A stretch of 64,000 nucleotides of DNA from Streptomyces viridochromogenes DSM 40736 (GCF_000158955.1 NZ_GG657757.1:7539187-7603186); one strand, 5' to 3'; counted from the first letter of the stretch, positions 24,131 through 33,459 are shown. The notes: a model not told the origin generated them from the letters alone. Program-made: numbers and translations.

Positions 24131-26309
24131 TGCGGATGTCCCGGTAGGACACCACATCCGTGGTGGAGTGCACCTGGAGCCCGATGTAACCGGAGGCGAA
24201 CCGCCGCCCGTCCGTGCCCGGGTCGTCCGAGCGGGGCGGGGTGAACTCCTGACCGCCGGTGTTGTCGAACTCGTTGATCAGCACACCGTTGCGGTACACC
24301 GAGTAGTGCTGGCCGACCACACGGATCTCGTAGTCGTTCCAGGTGCCCTTCTGCGTCACGCCGGCACCGGCGAGACCCACCCGGTCGAACCCGTAGACCG
24401 AGCCCGTCTTGTACATGTCGCCGTCGGGCCGGTCGAGCACCTGCACCTCGTGCCCGTACTTGATGGCGACCCACTCCGGCCGTGACTCCTCCGGGTGGTC
24501 GTGGACCCAGGGGAACCGCACGAACACGCCCGAGTTGGCGTTGCCGGTGCCGGGTGCGTCGTCGCGCCACTGGAGCTTCAGCGAGAAGTCGCCGTACTTG
24601 CGCTGCGGGAACCACAGCATGCCCATGCCGGGTGTCGTGGTGCTGGAGGTGATCGTCCCGTCGGGGTTCAGCCCGAACGAACCACCGCCCACCTGCTGCC
24701 ACTTGGCGAGGGAGGCCGCGGTGCCGTCGAAGAGCGCGCGGTAGCCCTCGGTCTGCCCGGGCTTGCCGATGCCGGACTGGCGGGCCGCCTTGCGGATGGC
24801 GTTGTACTCCCGCTGGTCGATCACCCCGTCCTTCAGCAGCTCGTCCAGCACGGACGTCACGTGCTTGAGGAACAGCGCGTGGGACGTCCACTCCTTCTCG
24901 TCCTCGATCAGCTCGCCGATCCGGCAGCGGTTGTCGGTGACCCGGTTGCGCACTCCCGAGTCGACCGTGCCGACGATCACCGTCAGCCGCTCGTCGTACT
25001 CGGGGCAGTTCGGCGCCGGCACCTGCCCGGAGACGACGGTGAAGGTCACGGTGCGTGCCGCCGAGGTGTTGCCCGCCTTGTCGGTCGCCCGGTACGCCAC
25101 GGTGTGCGCGCCCGCCCGGTCGACCACCACCGGGGCCGTGTACGCGAGGTACGGACCGCCGTCCAGCGAGTACTCGGTCCTCTCCACGCCCGAGCCGTGC
25201 TCGTCGGTCGCCGTGACGGTCACCCGGGCGCTGTTGACGTACGCGCCGTCGGAATTCTTCGTGCCCTCCACGGTCACGCCCGTCACCGGCGGGGTGGTGT
25301 CCTGCGGGGATGCCGCCACGACCTTGAACTGCACGCTCTTCTCGGCCGCCACGTTGCCCGCCTTGTCGGTGGCGCGGTAGCGGACCGTGTGCGTCCCCAC
25401 CTCGTGCACCATCACGGGCGCGGTGTACGGCTGCCAGGCGCCGGAACCCACCGCGTACTCGATGGTGTTGACCCCGGAGCCCGTGTCCGAGGCGGAGACG
25501 GTGACCGTCGCCATGGCGATGTACGCCCCGTCGGGGTCGCGCTCACCGGCCACGGTCGCCGAGGTCTCCGGCGCGGTGGTGTCGTCCGACTGCGGCGCCA
25601 CGACCGTGAACGCGGCGCTCTTCTCGGCGGAGACGTTCCCCGCCTTGTCGAACGCGCGGTAGCGGACCTTGTGGTCGCCGACCTGGTCGACGACGACCGG
25701 CGCGGTGTACGGCTGCCAGGCGCCCGTGTCGCCGATCGCGTACTCGATCCTCTCGACGCCCGATCCGCCCTCGTCGGTGGCGTGCAGTGCCACGCTCGCC
25801 GAACCGACGTACTGGCCCTGCGTGTTCTGCGTCCCGCTGACGTGCGCCGACGCCTCGGGCGCCGTGGTGTCCTCGCCCGTGCCCTCGGTCACCACGAGGA
25901 TGCCCTGCATCTGACCGTGGCCGGGGATCGTGCAGTGGTAGAAGTACCGGCCGGGCGTGAGCGTGACCTGGGCGGTGTACTTGCCGCCCTGGGCGTCGTT
26001 CGGGTTGGCCATGATGTTGAGCTGCACGTCGCTGTTGAACTCGGGATCGCTGGTCACGAACGTCAGCGTGTGCGGCATGCCCGTGGTGTTGCCGGTGGCC
26101 ACACTGTTCTCGAACACGATCGTGGCCTTGCCGGCGACCGCCGTCTTCGGCGCCGAGAGGTACTTGTCGATGTTGTTGCCGGCCGTCCAGGTGAGCACCT
26201 GTTCGGCGGCCTCCGCCTTCGGCTGCCCGGCCGCGGGCATCGCCTGCAGGCCGAGCATCACCAGCAGGGCGGCCAGTACGGCGGCCCAGATCCTCGCGTG
26301 CCGGGTCAC
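24117..26309 (-). CDS. Secreted cupredoxin-OmpL47(x3)-DUF1080 protein
   Basis: A 730-residue exported protein. After a signal peptide (to about residue 34, AEA) comes a cupredoxin domain (about 35-143) with copper ligands in YHCTIPGHGQM. Three similar OmpL47-type beta modules (about 150-445) follow, each ending AFDKAGN/ATDKAGN plus S/V-A. A short Cys-containing helical linker is next, then a C-terminal DUF1080 (LamG-like, 3-keto-disaccharide hydrolase family) domain from about 535 (EGYRALFDGTAASLAKW; NSGVFVRFPW; GSVYGFDRV). The GTG start overlaps the stop of the ThuA-PQQ gene (GTGA), so the two are coupled. The assembly suggests extracellular sugar chemistry; it is not characterised to my knowledge. 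Confidence 0.85.
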   Translation of the reverse strand: MTRHARIWAAVLAALLVMLGLQAMPAAGQPKAEAAEQVLTWTAGNNIDKYLSAPKTAVAGKATIVFENSVATGNTTGMPHTLTFVTSDPEFNSDVQLNIMANPNDAQGGKYTAQVTLTPGRYFYHCTIPGHGQMQGILVVTEGTGEDTTAPEASAHVSGTQNTQGQYVGSASVALHATDEGGSGVERIEYAIGDTGAWQPYTAPVVVDQVGDHKVRYRAFDKAGNVSAEKSAAFTVVAPQSDDTTAPETSATVAGERDPDGAYIAMATVTVSASDTGSGVNTIEYAVGSGAWQPYTAPVMVHEVGTHTVRYRATDKAGNVAAEKSVQFKVVAASPQDTTPPVTGVTVEGTKNSDGAYVNSARVTVTATDEHGSGVERTEYSLDGGPYLAYTAPVVVDRAGAHTVAYRATDKAGNTSAARTVTFTVVSGQVPAPNCPEYDERLTVIVGTVDSGVRNRVTDNRCRIGELIEDEKEWTSHALFLKHVTSVLDELLKDGVIDQREYNAIRKAARQSGIGKPGQTEGYRALFDGTAASLAKWQQVGGGSFGLNPDGTITSSTTTPGMGMLWFPQRKYGDFSLKLQWRDDAPGTGNANSGVFVRFPWVHDHPEESRPEWVAIKYGHEVQVLDRPDGDMYKTGSVYGFDRVGLAGAGVTQKGTWNDYEIRVVGQHYSVYRNGVLINEFDNTGGQEFTPPRSDDPGTDGRRFASGYIGLQVHSTTDVVSYRDIRIKEL

Positions 26310-28786
26310 TCGGTCCCCCTCGCCAGCTGACCGGCGGCCGGGGTCGGCCCGCCGCCCTTGTAGGTGACCCGCCAGAGTGCCGACTTGGAGTCCGAGGTGA
26401 AGAAGCCGCGGCCGTAGTCGAGGACGTACAGCGCGCCGTCCGGACCGAACTTCCAGTCCATGAGGTTCTTGATGCCGTCGTTGCCGATCGGCACGATCTT
26501 CTTCAGCGACTCCGAGTGCACCGGCAGACCTCCGTCCCCTTGCGTCTTCGGGTCCATGAGCACGGCGTTGCGCGGCTGGTCGGCGTCGTAGAAGTCACCG
26601 ACGAACCACTTGCCGTCCCAGTACGCCGGCCACTTCACGGCACTGTCGGCCGCGGCCGTGCCGTACCGGTAGACCGGGCCGTTCATCGCGGCCTGGCCGC
26701 CGCCCTTCAGCCAGGGCAGCCGGTAGGTCGCCTCCTCCGGCTTGTACGACGGGACTCCGTTCGCGTCCCGCGGGTAGTCCGGCGCACCGCCCTGCGGCGA
26801 GTACCAGATGTTGTTTCCGGTGACCGGCGGCAGGTTGACCAGGCCGTCGTTGTTCGGCGACTCGTTCTTCGGGTGGTCGCAGTCGTACCAGCCCAGCGGC
26901 TTGGACGGGTCCGGCAGATTGCGGTCCCGGTAGGGCTGCTTGTTGCCCATGCAGTAGGGCCAGCCCCGGTTGCCCGCCTTGGTGATGGCGGCGAACGTGT
27001 CGTACTTGGCCGGGCCCCAGGTCGTCGAGGGTGCGCTCGCGTCCGGGCCGACCCAGCCCGCGTACAGCACGTCGGTCGACTTGTCGACGAAGATACGTGC
27101 CGGGTTCCGTACGCCCATCACGTAGATCTCGCCGCGCGTCTTGCCCCCGCCCTCGTCGGTCTCCTTCCCGGTGAAGAGGTTGCCCTCGGGGAGCGTGTAC
27201 GTCCCGTCCGGCTCCGGGTGGATGCGCAGGATCTTGCCGTTGAGGTTGTTGGTGTTGCCGGCGGTGCGGCGCGCGTCGGCGAAGGACACGCCCTTGTAGT
27301 TGGGCTGCGGGTTGTTGCCCGAGTAACCGCCGCTGAACCCGCTGGAGTTGTTGTCACCGGTGGCGATGTACAGATTGCCCTTGGAATCCCAGGCCAGCCC
27401 GCCGCCCGAATGGCAGCAACTGTGGATCTGCACCGGCCACTTCAGCAGCACCTTCTCGCTGGCCAGGTCCAGTTTGTTCGTGGCCCGGTCGAGCGTGAAC
27501 CGGGAGACGCGCCGCTCGGCCATCCGCGTGTCGCGGTTGATCTGCGCGTGGGGCGTGTAGTGCAGATAGACCCAGCCGTTCTGCTCGAACTTCGGGTCCA
27601 GCTCGATGCCGAGCAGGCCCTCCTCGACCTTGACCAGCTCGTCCCCGCCGCCCTTGTTGCCGAAGACGGTGAGCGCGCCCGCCAGGGTCACCTGTTTGGT
27701 CTTCGGGTCGTAGACGTGGATCTCGCCCTTGCCCTTGCCGATGTCGGGGTCGTTCCAGTCGGTGACGACGGGCTGCGAGGCGTCGGCGCCGCCCCGGCCG
27801 ATGTAGAACACCCGGCCGTCGGGCGCGGTGACCAGTCCGTGCGGCTCGCCGATCTGGTCGTTCTGCCCCGGCTGATTGGGCTTGGTCAGCCGCTCCGCCG
27901 TGTAGTTGGCGTTGATGGTCGCCTTGCAGTCGGCCTGCTCCAGCCGGGTCGTCCACATCAGCGCACCGCGCAGATGGTCCCGGAAGTCGGTCTCGTCGTA
28001 CGACGACACCGTGCCGCCCATACCGGTGTAGAAGGAGCGGCCGCCGTCGTAGTCCCGGCACCAGCTGACCGGATGGTCCCAGCCGTTGGAGCCCGAACCG
28101 GGCTGGTAGGTCGACTCCCTGACCCTGGCCACCGTATGGACATCGCCCGACGGGTTCTTCACCCAGTTCAGCCACTTGTCCGGGCGTTTCCACTGCACCG
28201 GCAGGTCCTTGGTCGCCGGGTGCCGGCGGTCGCCGACCTCCACGGTCGCCCGCTGCACGGCCGCAGGACTCGCCGCGGCCGGGCGGGCGCCCACCAGCCC
28301 GGTGAACCAGTCCGAGTACGGCTCCGCGCGGGCCGCGTCATGGATGCCGACGAATCCGCCGCCGGCCTCCATGTACGCCTCCAGCCCGGCCTCCTGCTCC
28401 GCGTCGAGGACGTCGCCCCCGCCGGTCAGGAACACGATCGCGTTGAAGCGGCCGAGCCTCGTCCCGTCGGTGAACACCGAGGCGTCGTCGGTGGCTTGCA
28501 CCTTGAAGCGGCGGTTCTCCGGGCCCGACAGCCCGATCTCCTCGATGGCCTCGATCCCGGCGTTCACGACCGGCGACTCCTCCCCGGCCGCCGCGGAACC
28601 GTGGAAGATCAGCACCCGTACGTTCGCGCCGCCCGGCGGCGACTTGATCGACATCGTTGTCAGCGGGGGTTCCGGATACGGCCGCGCGTTCGCGGCGGGC
28701 CCCGACAGCAGGCCGGCGGTCACGACTCCGGCGGTCACGGAGACCGCCCAGACGCGTCTTCTCTTGCTCAACCCTCGTAAGTGCAT
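26306..28786 (-). CDS. Secreted ThuA-PQQ sugar dehydrogenase fusion
   Basis: An 826-residue exported protein. Following an Arg-rich signal (KRRRVWAVSVTAGVVTAG) is a ThuA-like domain (about 45-290; RVLIFHGSAA, FLTGGGDVLDAEQEAG, GGGFVGIHDAA). A beta-propeller of the soluble aldose/glucose dehydrogenase family, PQQ type, runs from about 310 to 820 (EPHGLVTAPDGRVFYIGRGG; SCCHSGGGLAWD; YIATGDNNSS; PGNRGWPYC-like GNRGWPYCMG). The start ATG 28786 has GAGGAGG 7 nt upstream; the frame open to 28849 is leader. PQQ itself must come from outside, since no pqq genes are here. Coupled by GTGA to the cupredoxin/DUF1080 gene. Confidence 0.87.
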   Translation of the reverse strand: MHLRGLSKRRRVWAVSVTAGVVTAGLLSGPAANARPYPEPPLTTMSIKSPPGGANVRVLIFHGSAAAGEESPVVNAGIEAIEEIGLSGPENRRFKVQATDDASVFTDGTRLGRFNAIVFLTGGGDVLDAEQEAGLEAYMEAGGGFVGIHDAARAEPYSDWFTGLVGARPAAASPAAVQRATVEVGDRRHPATKDLPVQWKRPDKWLNWVKNPSGDVHTVARVRESTYQPGSGSNGWDHPVSWCRDYDGGRSFYTGMGGTVSSYDETDFRDHLRGALMWTTRLEQADCKATINANYTAERLTKPNQPGQNDQIGEPHGLVTAPDGRVFYIGRGGADASQPVVTDWNDPDIGKGKGEIHVYDPKTKQVTLAGALTVFGNKGGGDELVKVEEGLLGIELDPKFEQNGWVYLHYTPHAQINRDTRMAERRVSRFTLDRATNKLDLASEKVLLKWPVQIHSCCHSGGGLAWDSKGNLYIATGDNNSSGFSGGYSGNNPQPNYKGVSFADARRTAGNTNNLNGKILRIHPEPDGTYTLPEGNLFTGKETDEGGGKTRGEIYVMGVRNPARIFVDKSTDVLYAGWVGPDASAPSTTWGPAKYDTFAAITKAGNRGWPYCMGNKQPYRDRNLPDPSKPLGWYDCDHPKNESPNNDGLVNLPPVTGNNIWYSPQGGAPDYPRDANGVPSYKPEEATYRLPWLKGGGQAAMNGPVYRYGTAAADSAVKWPAYWDGKWFVGDFYDADQPRNAVLMDPKTQGDGGLPVHSESLKKIVPIGNDGIKNLMDWKFGPDGALYVLDYGRGFFTSDSKSALWRVTYKGGGPTPAAGQLARGTE

Positions 28787-28975
28787 GGGCACCTCCTCGG
28801 TCACAGCAACACCGCCAAGGAAGCTAAACCCCTTTGCGCGGCTCGCCAATACCTATGACCGGGATGACCCCAACTTTGTCTTGAGTGTGGATAAACGGGA
28901 GCGCGGCCGGTACCGTCGCACAGGTTCATCACAGGTACGCCTCCGTAAAAGCCTTATCAGGGTGGGGAGTTCCGC

Positions 28976-29953
28976 ATGGACAGACGCAGCTTCAATCGGC
29001 GCGTGCTGCTGGGCGGCGCGGCCGTCGCGACATCGTTGTCCGTGGCGCCGGAGGCCATCAGCGCCGACGGACCGGCGAAGACGGCACCCGCCGGAGGCGA
29101 GGTGAAGCGCATCAAGCTGTACGCCGAGAAGCTCCCCGACGGGCAGATGGGGTACGGCCTGGAGAAGGGCAAGGCGAGCATCCCCGGCCCGCTGATCGAA
29201 CTCAACGAAGGCGACACGCTGCACGTCGAGTTCGAGAACACCATGGACGTGGCGGTGAGCCTGCACGTCCACGGCCTGGACTACGAGATCACCAGCGACG
29301 GCACGAAACTGAACCGCAGTCACGTCGAGCCCGGCGGCACCCGCACCTACACCTGGCGCACCCACGCCCCGGGCCGCCGCAAGGACGGCACCTGGCGGGC
29401 GGGCAGCGCGGGCTACTGGCACTACCACGACCACGTCGTCGGCACGGAACACGGCACGCAGGGGCTCCAGAAGGGCCTGTACGGCCCGGTGATCGTCCGC
29501 CGCAAGGGCGACGTCCTGCCCGACCGCACGCACACCGTCGTCTTCAACGACATGCGCATCAACAACAGGCCACCACACTCCGGGCCGGACTTCGAGGCCA
29601 CGGTGGGTGACCGGGTCGAGTTCGTCGTGATCACGCACGGCGAGTTCTACCACACGTTCCACATGCACGGTCACCGCTGGGCGGACAACCGCACGGGCAT
29701 GCTGACCGGACCCGACGACCCCAGTCAGGTCATCGACAACAAGATCACGGGCCCGGCCGACTCGTTCGGCTTCCAGGTGATCGCGGGGGAGGGGGTCGGC
29801 GCGGGCGCCTGGATGTACCACTGCCACGTGCAGAGCCACTCCGACATGGGGATGGTCGGGCTGTTCCTGGTGAAGAAACCGGACGGGACGATCCCCGGGT
29901 ACGACCCGCACGAGCACGGGGAGCAGCCACCGGCGGGGGGCCACGAGCACTGA
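28976..29953 (+). CDS. Two-domain small laccase (multicopper oxidase)
   Basis: This 325-residue secreted oxidase closely resembles the Streptomyces small laccase (SLAC): a Tat-type leader (DRRSFNRRVLLGGAA), two cupredoxin domains and all copper motifs, namely HVHG, YWHYHDH, FHMHGHRW and YHCHVQSHSDMGM. It works as a trimer that oxidises phenols with reduction of oxygen to water. It ends with a His-rich tail. It is divergent from the ThuA-PQQ/cupredoxin operon; the 189 bp between holds both promoters. A LacI regulator follows downstream. Lignin-derived phenols would also feed the pca pathway 12 kb away. Confidence 0.95.
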   Translation: MDRRSFNRRVLLGGAAVATSLSVAPEAISADGPAKTAPAGGEVKRIKLYAEKLPDGQMGYGLEKGKASIPGPLIELNEGDTLHVEFENTMDVAVSLHVHGLDYEITSDGTKLNRSHVEPGGTRTYTWRTHAPGRRKDGTWRAGSAGYWHYHDHVVGTEHGTQGLQKGLYGPVIVRRKGDVLPDRTHTVVFNDMRINNRPPHSGPDFEATVGDRVEFVVITHGEFYHTFHMHGHRWADNRTGMLTGPDDPSQVIDNKITGPADSFGFQVIAGEGVGAGAWMYHCHVQSHSDMGMVGLFLVKKPDGTIPGYDPHEHGEQPPAGGHEH

Positions 29954-29988
29954 CGGGCGCCTGGGGCCGGTCGCTCCCGGAGGCGCAC

Positions 29989-30027
29989 GAGAGCGCTCTC
30001 ACCACGCGGGGTCCCCGGGGCTATCCT
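29989..30027 (+). promoter_or_regulatory. LacI-type palindrome and promoter of the LacI gene
   Basis: GAGAGCGCTCTC (29989-30000) is a perfect 12-bp palindrome of the kind LacI/GalR proteins bind. A TATCCT hexamer (30022-30027) is the likely -10, so the palindrome overlaps the -35 region and implies autoregulation. Confidence 0.6.
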
Positions 30028-30057
30028 GATCCGCATCCGCAGGTGAGGAGCCCCGAA

Positions 30058-31107
30058 GTGACCGACACAGCGCCGCGTCCCACCCTGGAGGCCGTGGCCG
30101 CCCGGGCCGGTGTCTCGCGGGCCACCGTGTCACGCGTGGTCAACGGCGGGGACGGGGTCAGGGACGTCCTCGTCGAGCGGGTCCGCAAGGCGGTCGAGGA
30201 GCTCGGATACGTGCCCAACCAGGCCGCCCGCAGCCTGGTGACCCGGCGGCACGACGCGGTCGCGGTCGTCGTCGCCGAACCCGAGACCCGGGTGTTCGCC
30301 GACCCGTTCTTCGCACTCCAGCTGCGCGGCATCAGCAAGGAGCTCACCGCCCACGACAACCAGATGGTCCTGCTGCTCACGGAGGGCCGGGACGATCACG
30401 CCCGGGTCGGCCGGTACCTCGCGGGCGGCCATGTCGACGGGGCCCTGGTCTTCTCCCTGCACCTCGACGACCCGCTGCCGGAGCTGATCCAGCGGGCCGG
30501 TGTCCCCACGGTCTTCGGCGGACGGCCCGGCTGGCGCGGCGACCGGCGCGGCGTGGTGTACGTCGACAGCGACAACCGCGGCGGCGCGCGCGACGCCGTC
30601 CGCCACCTCGCCGGCCTCGGCCGCACCCGTATCGCGCACATCACCGGCGCACTGGACCAGACGTCGGCGGTGGACCGGCTCGACGGCTACCGGGACGTCA
30701 TGGTGGACGCCGACCCGCGCCTGATCGCCGAGGCCGACTTCACGCCCGCCGGGGGCGAGCGGGCCATGCGGGAACTCCTCGAGCACTGCCCGGACGTGGA
30801 CGCGGTGTTCGCCGCCAACGACCTCACGGCCTCCGGTGCACTGCGCGTCCTGCGCGAGTCCGGCCGCCGCGTGCCCGAGGACGTGGCCGTGATCGGCTTC
30901 GACGACATGCTGCCCCTGGCGGAACAGGCCGACCCGCCCCTCACGACGGTCCGTCAGGACATCGAGGAGATGGGCCGCCTCATGGCCCGCCTGCTGCTCC
31001 GCAGCCTCGACCGCGGGACCCCGCACGGGGACGGTGCCCAGGGCGTCGGCGGCACACCCTCCAGCGTGGTCCTGCCCACGACGCTGGTACGGCGGGCGTC
31101 GGCGTAG
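30058..31107 (+). CDS. LacI-family transcriptional regulator
   Basis: This 349-residue LacI/GalR repressor has an N-terminal helix-turn-helix (LEAVAARAGVSRATVSRVVN, about residues 9-28), hinge helix (NQAARSLVT) and a periplasmic-binding-like ligand domain (ALDQTSAVDRLDGY; AANDLTASGALRVL; IGFDDM). The GTG at 30058 has GAGGAG 7 nt upstream, so I prefer it to the GTG at 30043. A self-operator lies at 29989-30000. No sugar transporter is next to it; possible targets include the secreted sugar-oxidation operon, which is inference. The stop is 4 nt from the convergent VOC gene. Confidence 0.92.
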   Translation: MTDTAPRPTLEAVAARAGVSRATVSRVVNGGDGVRDVLVERVRKAVEELGYVPNQAARSLVTRRHDAVAVVVAEPETRVFADPFFALQLRGISKELTAHDNQMVLLLTEGRDDHARVGRYLAGGHVDGALVFSLHLDDPLPELIQRAGVPTVFGGRPGWRGDRRGVVYVDSDNRGGARDAVRHLAGLGRTRIAHITGALDQTSAVDRLDGYRDVMVDADPRLIAEADFTPAGGERAMRELLEHCPDVDAVFAANDLTASGALRVLRESGRRVPEDVAVIGFDDMLPLAEQADPPLTTVRQDIEEMGRLMARLLLRSLDRGTPHGDGAQGVGGTPSSVVLPTTLVRRASA

Positions 31108-31111
31108 CGCC

Positions 31112-31897
31112 TCAGTCCGATCGCGGCTCGCTGCGGATCACCGCGAAGCGTGCCCCGTAGGGGTCGGCGAGTTTGGCCAGGCGGCCGGCGCCCGGCAGGT
31201 CGGTGGCGGGCATGCGGATCGCGCCGCCCAGCTCCCGCGTCCTGGCGACGACGGCGTCCGGGTCGGTGACCTCGAAGTACGGCAGCCAGTACGCCTCCTC
31301 CTCGCCCGGGTCGTCGGCCAGTGGTACGACACCGCCGAACATGGCGTCCTCGCTCTCTCCGGCGGGGACGAGGGTGGTGTAGGTGCCGCCGGGGAAGTCG
31401 AGTGGGAAGGTCTCCAGGCCGAGCACGGAGTGGTAGAAGGCGGCCGCTGCGGGGACGTCCGCCGTGTACAGCTCCAGCCAGCACAGCGAGCCGTGCTCCT
31501 GGACGACCTCCAGGCCCTTGTTGCGGCCGGGCTGCCACAGGCCGAAGCGCACCCCCGCCCGGTCGGCGAGGATCGCCATGCGGCCCAGGTCCCGCACGTC
31601 CATGGGCTGCGTCAGCACCGAGCCGCGCGCCTGCTCGGCCGCCTTCGCCGTGGCGTCCGCGTCCGGGGTCTGGAAGTAGGCCGTCCAGGAGGGCGGGCCC
31701 TGCTCCGGCGTGGTCTGCATGCCGCCGGCCGCGGTCCTGCCGTCGAGCTGGAAGAGACCGTACCCCCCGGCCTCGGGGCCGCCCGGCTGGAACCGCCAGC
31801 CGAACAGCTCCCCGTAGAAGGCGGCGGCGCCGTCGATGTCGGGGGTGCCGAGATCGATCCAGTTCGGAGCTCCGGTGACATAACGGGTGGTGAGCAT
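31112..31897 (-). CDS. Two-domain VOC (glyoxalase/bleomycin-resistance fold) protein
   Basis: The 261-residue protein is a tandem of two VOC modules (about 8-120 and 135-255), each beginning with the pattern NWIDLGTPDIDGAAAFYGEL or WLELYTADVPAAAAFY. Proteins of this arrangement are annotated as glyoxalase-like or hydroxylase; no specific reaction can be named. ATG 31897 is preceded by GAGGAGG; the longer open frame upstream is non-coding. It stands alone, divergent from the Wbl gene. Confidence 0.85.
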   Translation of the reverse strand: MLTTRYVTGAPNWIDLGTPDIDGAAAFYGELFGWRFQPGGPEAGGYGLFQLDGRTAAGGMQTTPEQGPPSWTAYFQTPDADATAKAAEQARGSVLTQPMDVRDLGRMAILADRAGVRFGLWQPGRNKGLEVVQEHGSLCWLELYTADVPAAAAFYHSVLGLETFPLDFPGGTYTTLVPAGESEDAMFGGVVPLADDPGEEEAYWLPYFEVTDPDAVVARTRELGGAIRMPATDLPGAGRLAKLADPYGARFAVIRSEPRSD

Positions 31898-32064
31898 CGT
31901 GGCCCTCCTCGTAGAGAGTCCCGTCGTCTCTCTGCCGAGTCTCGCACCGCCCACTGACAGCCGCCGCCGGAGCGCCGACGGCGTGTTCCCCGTGCTCCCG
32001 CGCGCCGCCGTGCGTCGCCTTGCCCGGCAGGCCACCATCGAGACGGCCGGGGGCCCGTGAACGC

Positions 32065-32084
32065 GCGTTGATCCCGCGTTGATC
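32065..32084. repeat. Direct repeat GCGTTGATC, 11-bp period, ahead of the wbl gene
   Basis: GCGTTGATC occurs at 32065-32073 and again at 32076-32084, one helical turn apart, about 35-50 bp before the wbl start. It could be an activator or repressor site; no known box is matched. Confidence 0.35.
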
Positions 32085-32117
32085 GAACGTTTTTCACCGA
32101 CCGCGACGCTGCTGGTC

Positions 32118-32363
32118 ATGCACATCGACACGATCACCTCGCCCGAACTCGCCTGGCAGCAGGAAGCGTTGTGCGCGCAGACCGGGGCGGACTTCTTCTT
32201 CCCCGAGCCGGGCAGTTCGGTACGGGAGGCGAAGCGGATCTGCGGAATGTGCCCGATCCAGGCGGCCTGCCTCGACTACGCGCTGAGCAACGACGAGCGC
32301 TTCGGTGTCTGGGGCGGCCTGTCGGAGAAGGAACGTCTGGAGCTGCGCCGGACCTCGCGCTAG
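32118..32363 (+). CDS. WhiB-like (Wbl) iron-sulfur protein
   Basis: An 81-residue Wbl protein, found only in actinobacteria and phages, where they bind a [4Fe-4S] cluster and partner sigma factors. The four cysteines are at 19, 42, 45 and 51 (C-X22-C-X2-C-X5-C; ICGMCPIQAAC), followed by the GVWGG turn (63-67) and a basic C-terminus (KERLELRRTSR). ATG 32118 fits family N-termini but has no good ribosome site; an in-frame TTG at 32079 would add 13 residues. Which paralogue it is cannot be told without a search. Confidence 0.93.
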   Translation: MHIDTITSPELAWQQEALCAQTGADFFFPEPGSSVREAKRICGMCPIQAACLDYALSNDERFGVWGGLSEKERLELRRTSR

Positions 32364-32377
32364 CCACCCGGAACGCC

Positions 32378-32414
32378 GTGAGGCCCCGGCCGCTCGTGGC
32401 GGTCGGGGCCTCAC
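32378..32414. terminator. Hairpin terminator between wbl and the desaturase
   Basis: Arms 32378-32393 and 32399-32414 form a 16-bp stem with one mismatch and a 5-nt loop. It lies between two convergent genes and can stop both. Confidence 0.8.
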
Positions 32415-32441
32415 GATCGGGCCGTGGGGGCCGGTGTGCCG

Positions 32442-33419
32442 TCAGGCGCCGGCCCGGGCGGCCATCCGGGCCTTGCGGGCGGCCAGCTTCTCGTCGAACT
32501 TCGACGCCTCGGAGTCCAGGCCGCCCATGAACAGGCCGAGCTCCTCCTGCGCCTTGCGGCCCTCGGGGCCCAGGCCGTCGATCTCCATGATCTTCAGGAA
32601 GCGCAGCACGGGCTGGAGCACGTCGTCGTGGTGGATGCGGAGGTTGTAGACCTCGCCGATCGCCATCTGCGCGGCGGCCCGCTCGAAGCCGGGGATGCCG
32701 TGACCGGGCATCCGGAAGTTCACGACCACGTCGCGCACGGCCTGCATGGTCAGGTCCGGCGCGAGCTCGAACGCCGCCTTCAGCAGGTTCCGGTAGAAGA
32801 CCATGTGCAGGTTCTCGTCGGTCGCGATCCGGGACAGCATGCGGTCGCAGAGGGGGTCACCGGACTGGTGGCCGGTGTTGCGGTGCGAGATGCGGGTGGC
32901 CAGCTCCTGGAAGGCGACGTAGGCGACCGAGTGCAGCATCGAGTGGCGGTTGTCCGACTCGAAGCCCTCGCTCATGTGCGACATGCGGAACCGTTCCAGC
33001 TGGTCCGGGTCGACGGCGCGCGAGGTGAGCAGGTAGTCCCGCATCACGATGCCGTGCCGGCCCTCCTCCGCCGTCCAGCGGTGCACCCAGGTGCCCCAGG
33101 CGCCGTCACGGCCGAACAGCGAGGCGATCTCGTGGTGGTAGCTGGGCAGGTTGTCCTCGGTCAGCAGGTTGACGACGAGCGCGATGCGGCCGATCTCCGT
33201 GACCTTGGACTGCTCCTTCTCCCAGGCCTCGCCGTCCTCGAAGAGGCCGGGGAAGTTGCGTCCGTCGCTCCACGGCACATACTCGTGAGGCATCCAGTCC
33301 TTGGCGACCTGCAGATGCCGGTTGAGTTCCTTCTCGACCACTTCCTCCAGTGCGTACAGCAGCTGGGCGTCGGTCCAGGCGCCGGCGGGGCTGCCGAGGT
33401 GGGGAGTGGTGATCGTCAT
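32442..33419 (-). CDS. Acyl-ACP desaturase
   Basis: This 325-residue soluble di-iron desaturase introduces a double bond in acyl-ACP. The two carboxylate/His iron motifs are visible: WTAEEGRHGIVM (E-x-x-H) and ATDENLHMVF (D-E-x-x-H), with further Glu in VVEKEL and LLTEDNLPSYHHE. ATG 33419 (MTITTPH) has GGAGAG 7 nt upstream and is preferred over the ATG at 33437. Stearoyl-ACP 9-desaturase-like in family; chain length and position unknown. The upstream region carries three phased operator-like repeats. Confidence 0.92.
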   Translation of the reverse strand: MTITTPHLGSPAGAWTDAQLLYALEEVVEKELNRHLQVAKDWMPHEYVPWSDGRNFPGLFEDGEAWEKEQSKVTEIGRIALVVNLLTEDNLPSYHHEIASLFGRDGAWGTWVHRWTAEEGRHGIVMRDYLLTSRAVDPDQLERFRMSHMSEGFESDNRHSMLHSVAYVAFQELATRISHRNTGHQSGDPLCDRMLSRIATDENLHMVFYRNLLKAAFELAPDLTMQAVRDVVVNFRMPGHGIPGFERAAAQMAIGEVYNLRIHHDDVLQPVLRFLKIMEIDGLGPEGRKAQEELGLFMGGLDSEASKFDEKLAARKARMAARAGA

Positions 33420-33459
33420 GGACTCTCCAGGGGACATACGTACGAGGGGTGAGCGGAAA

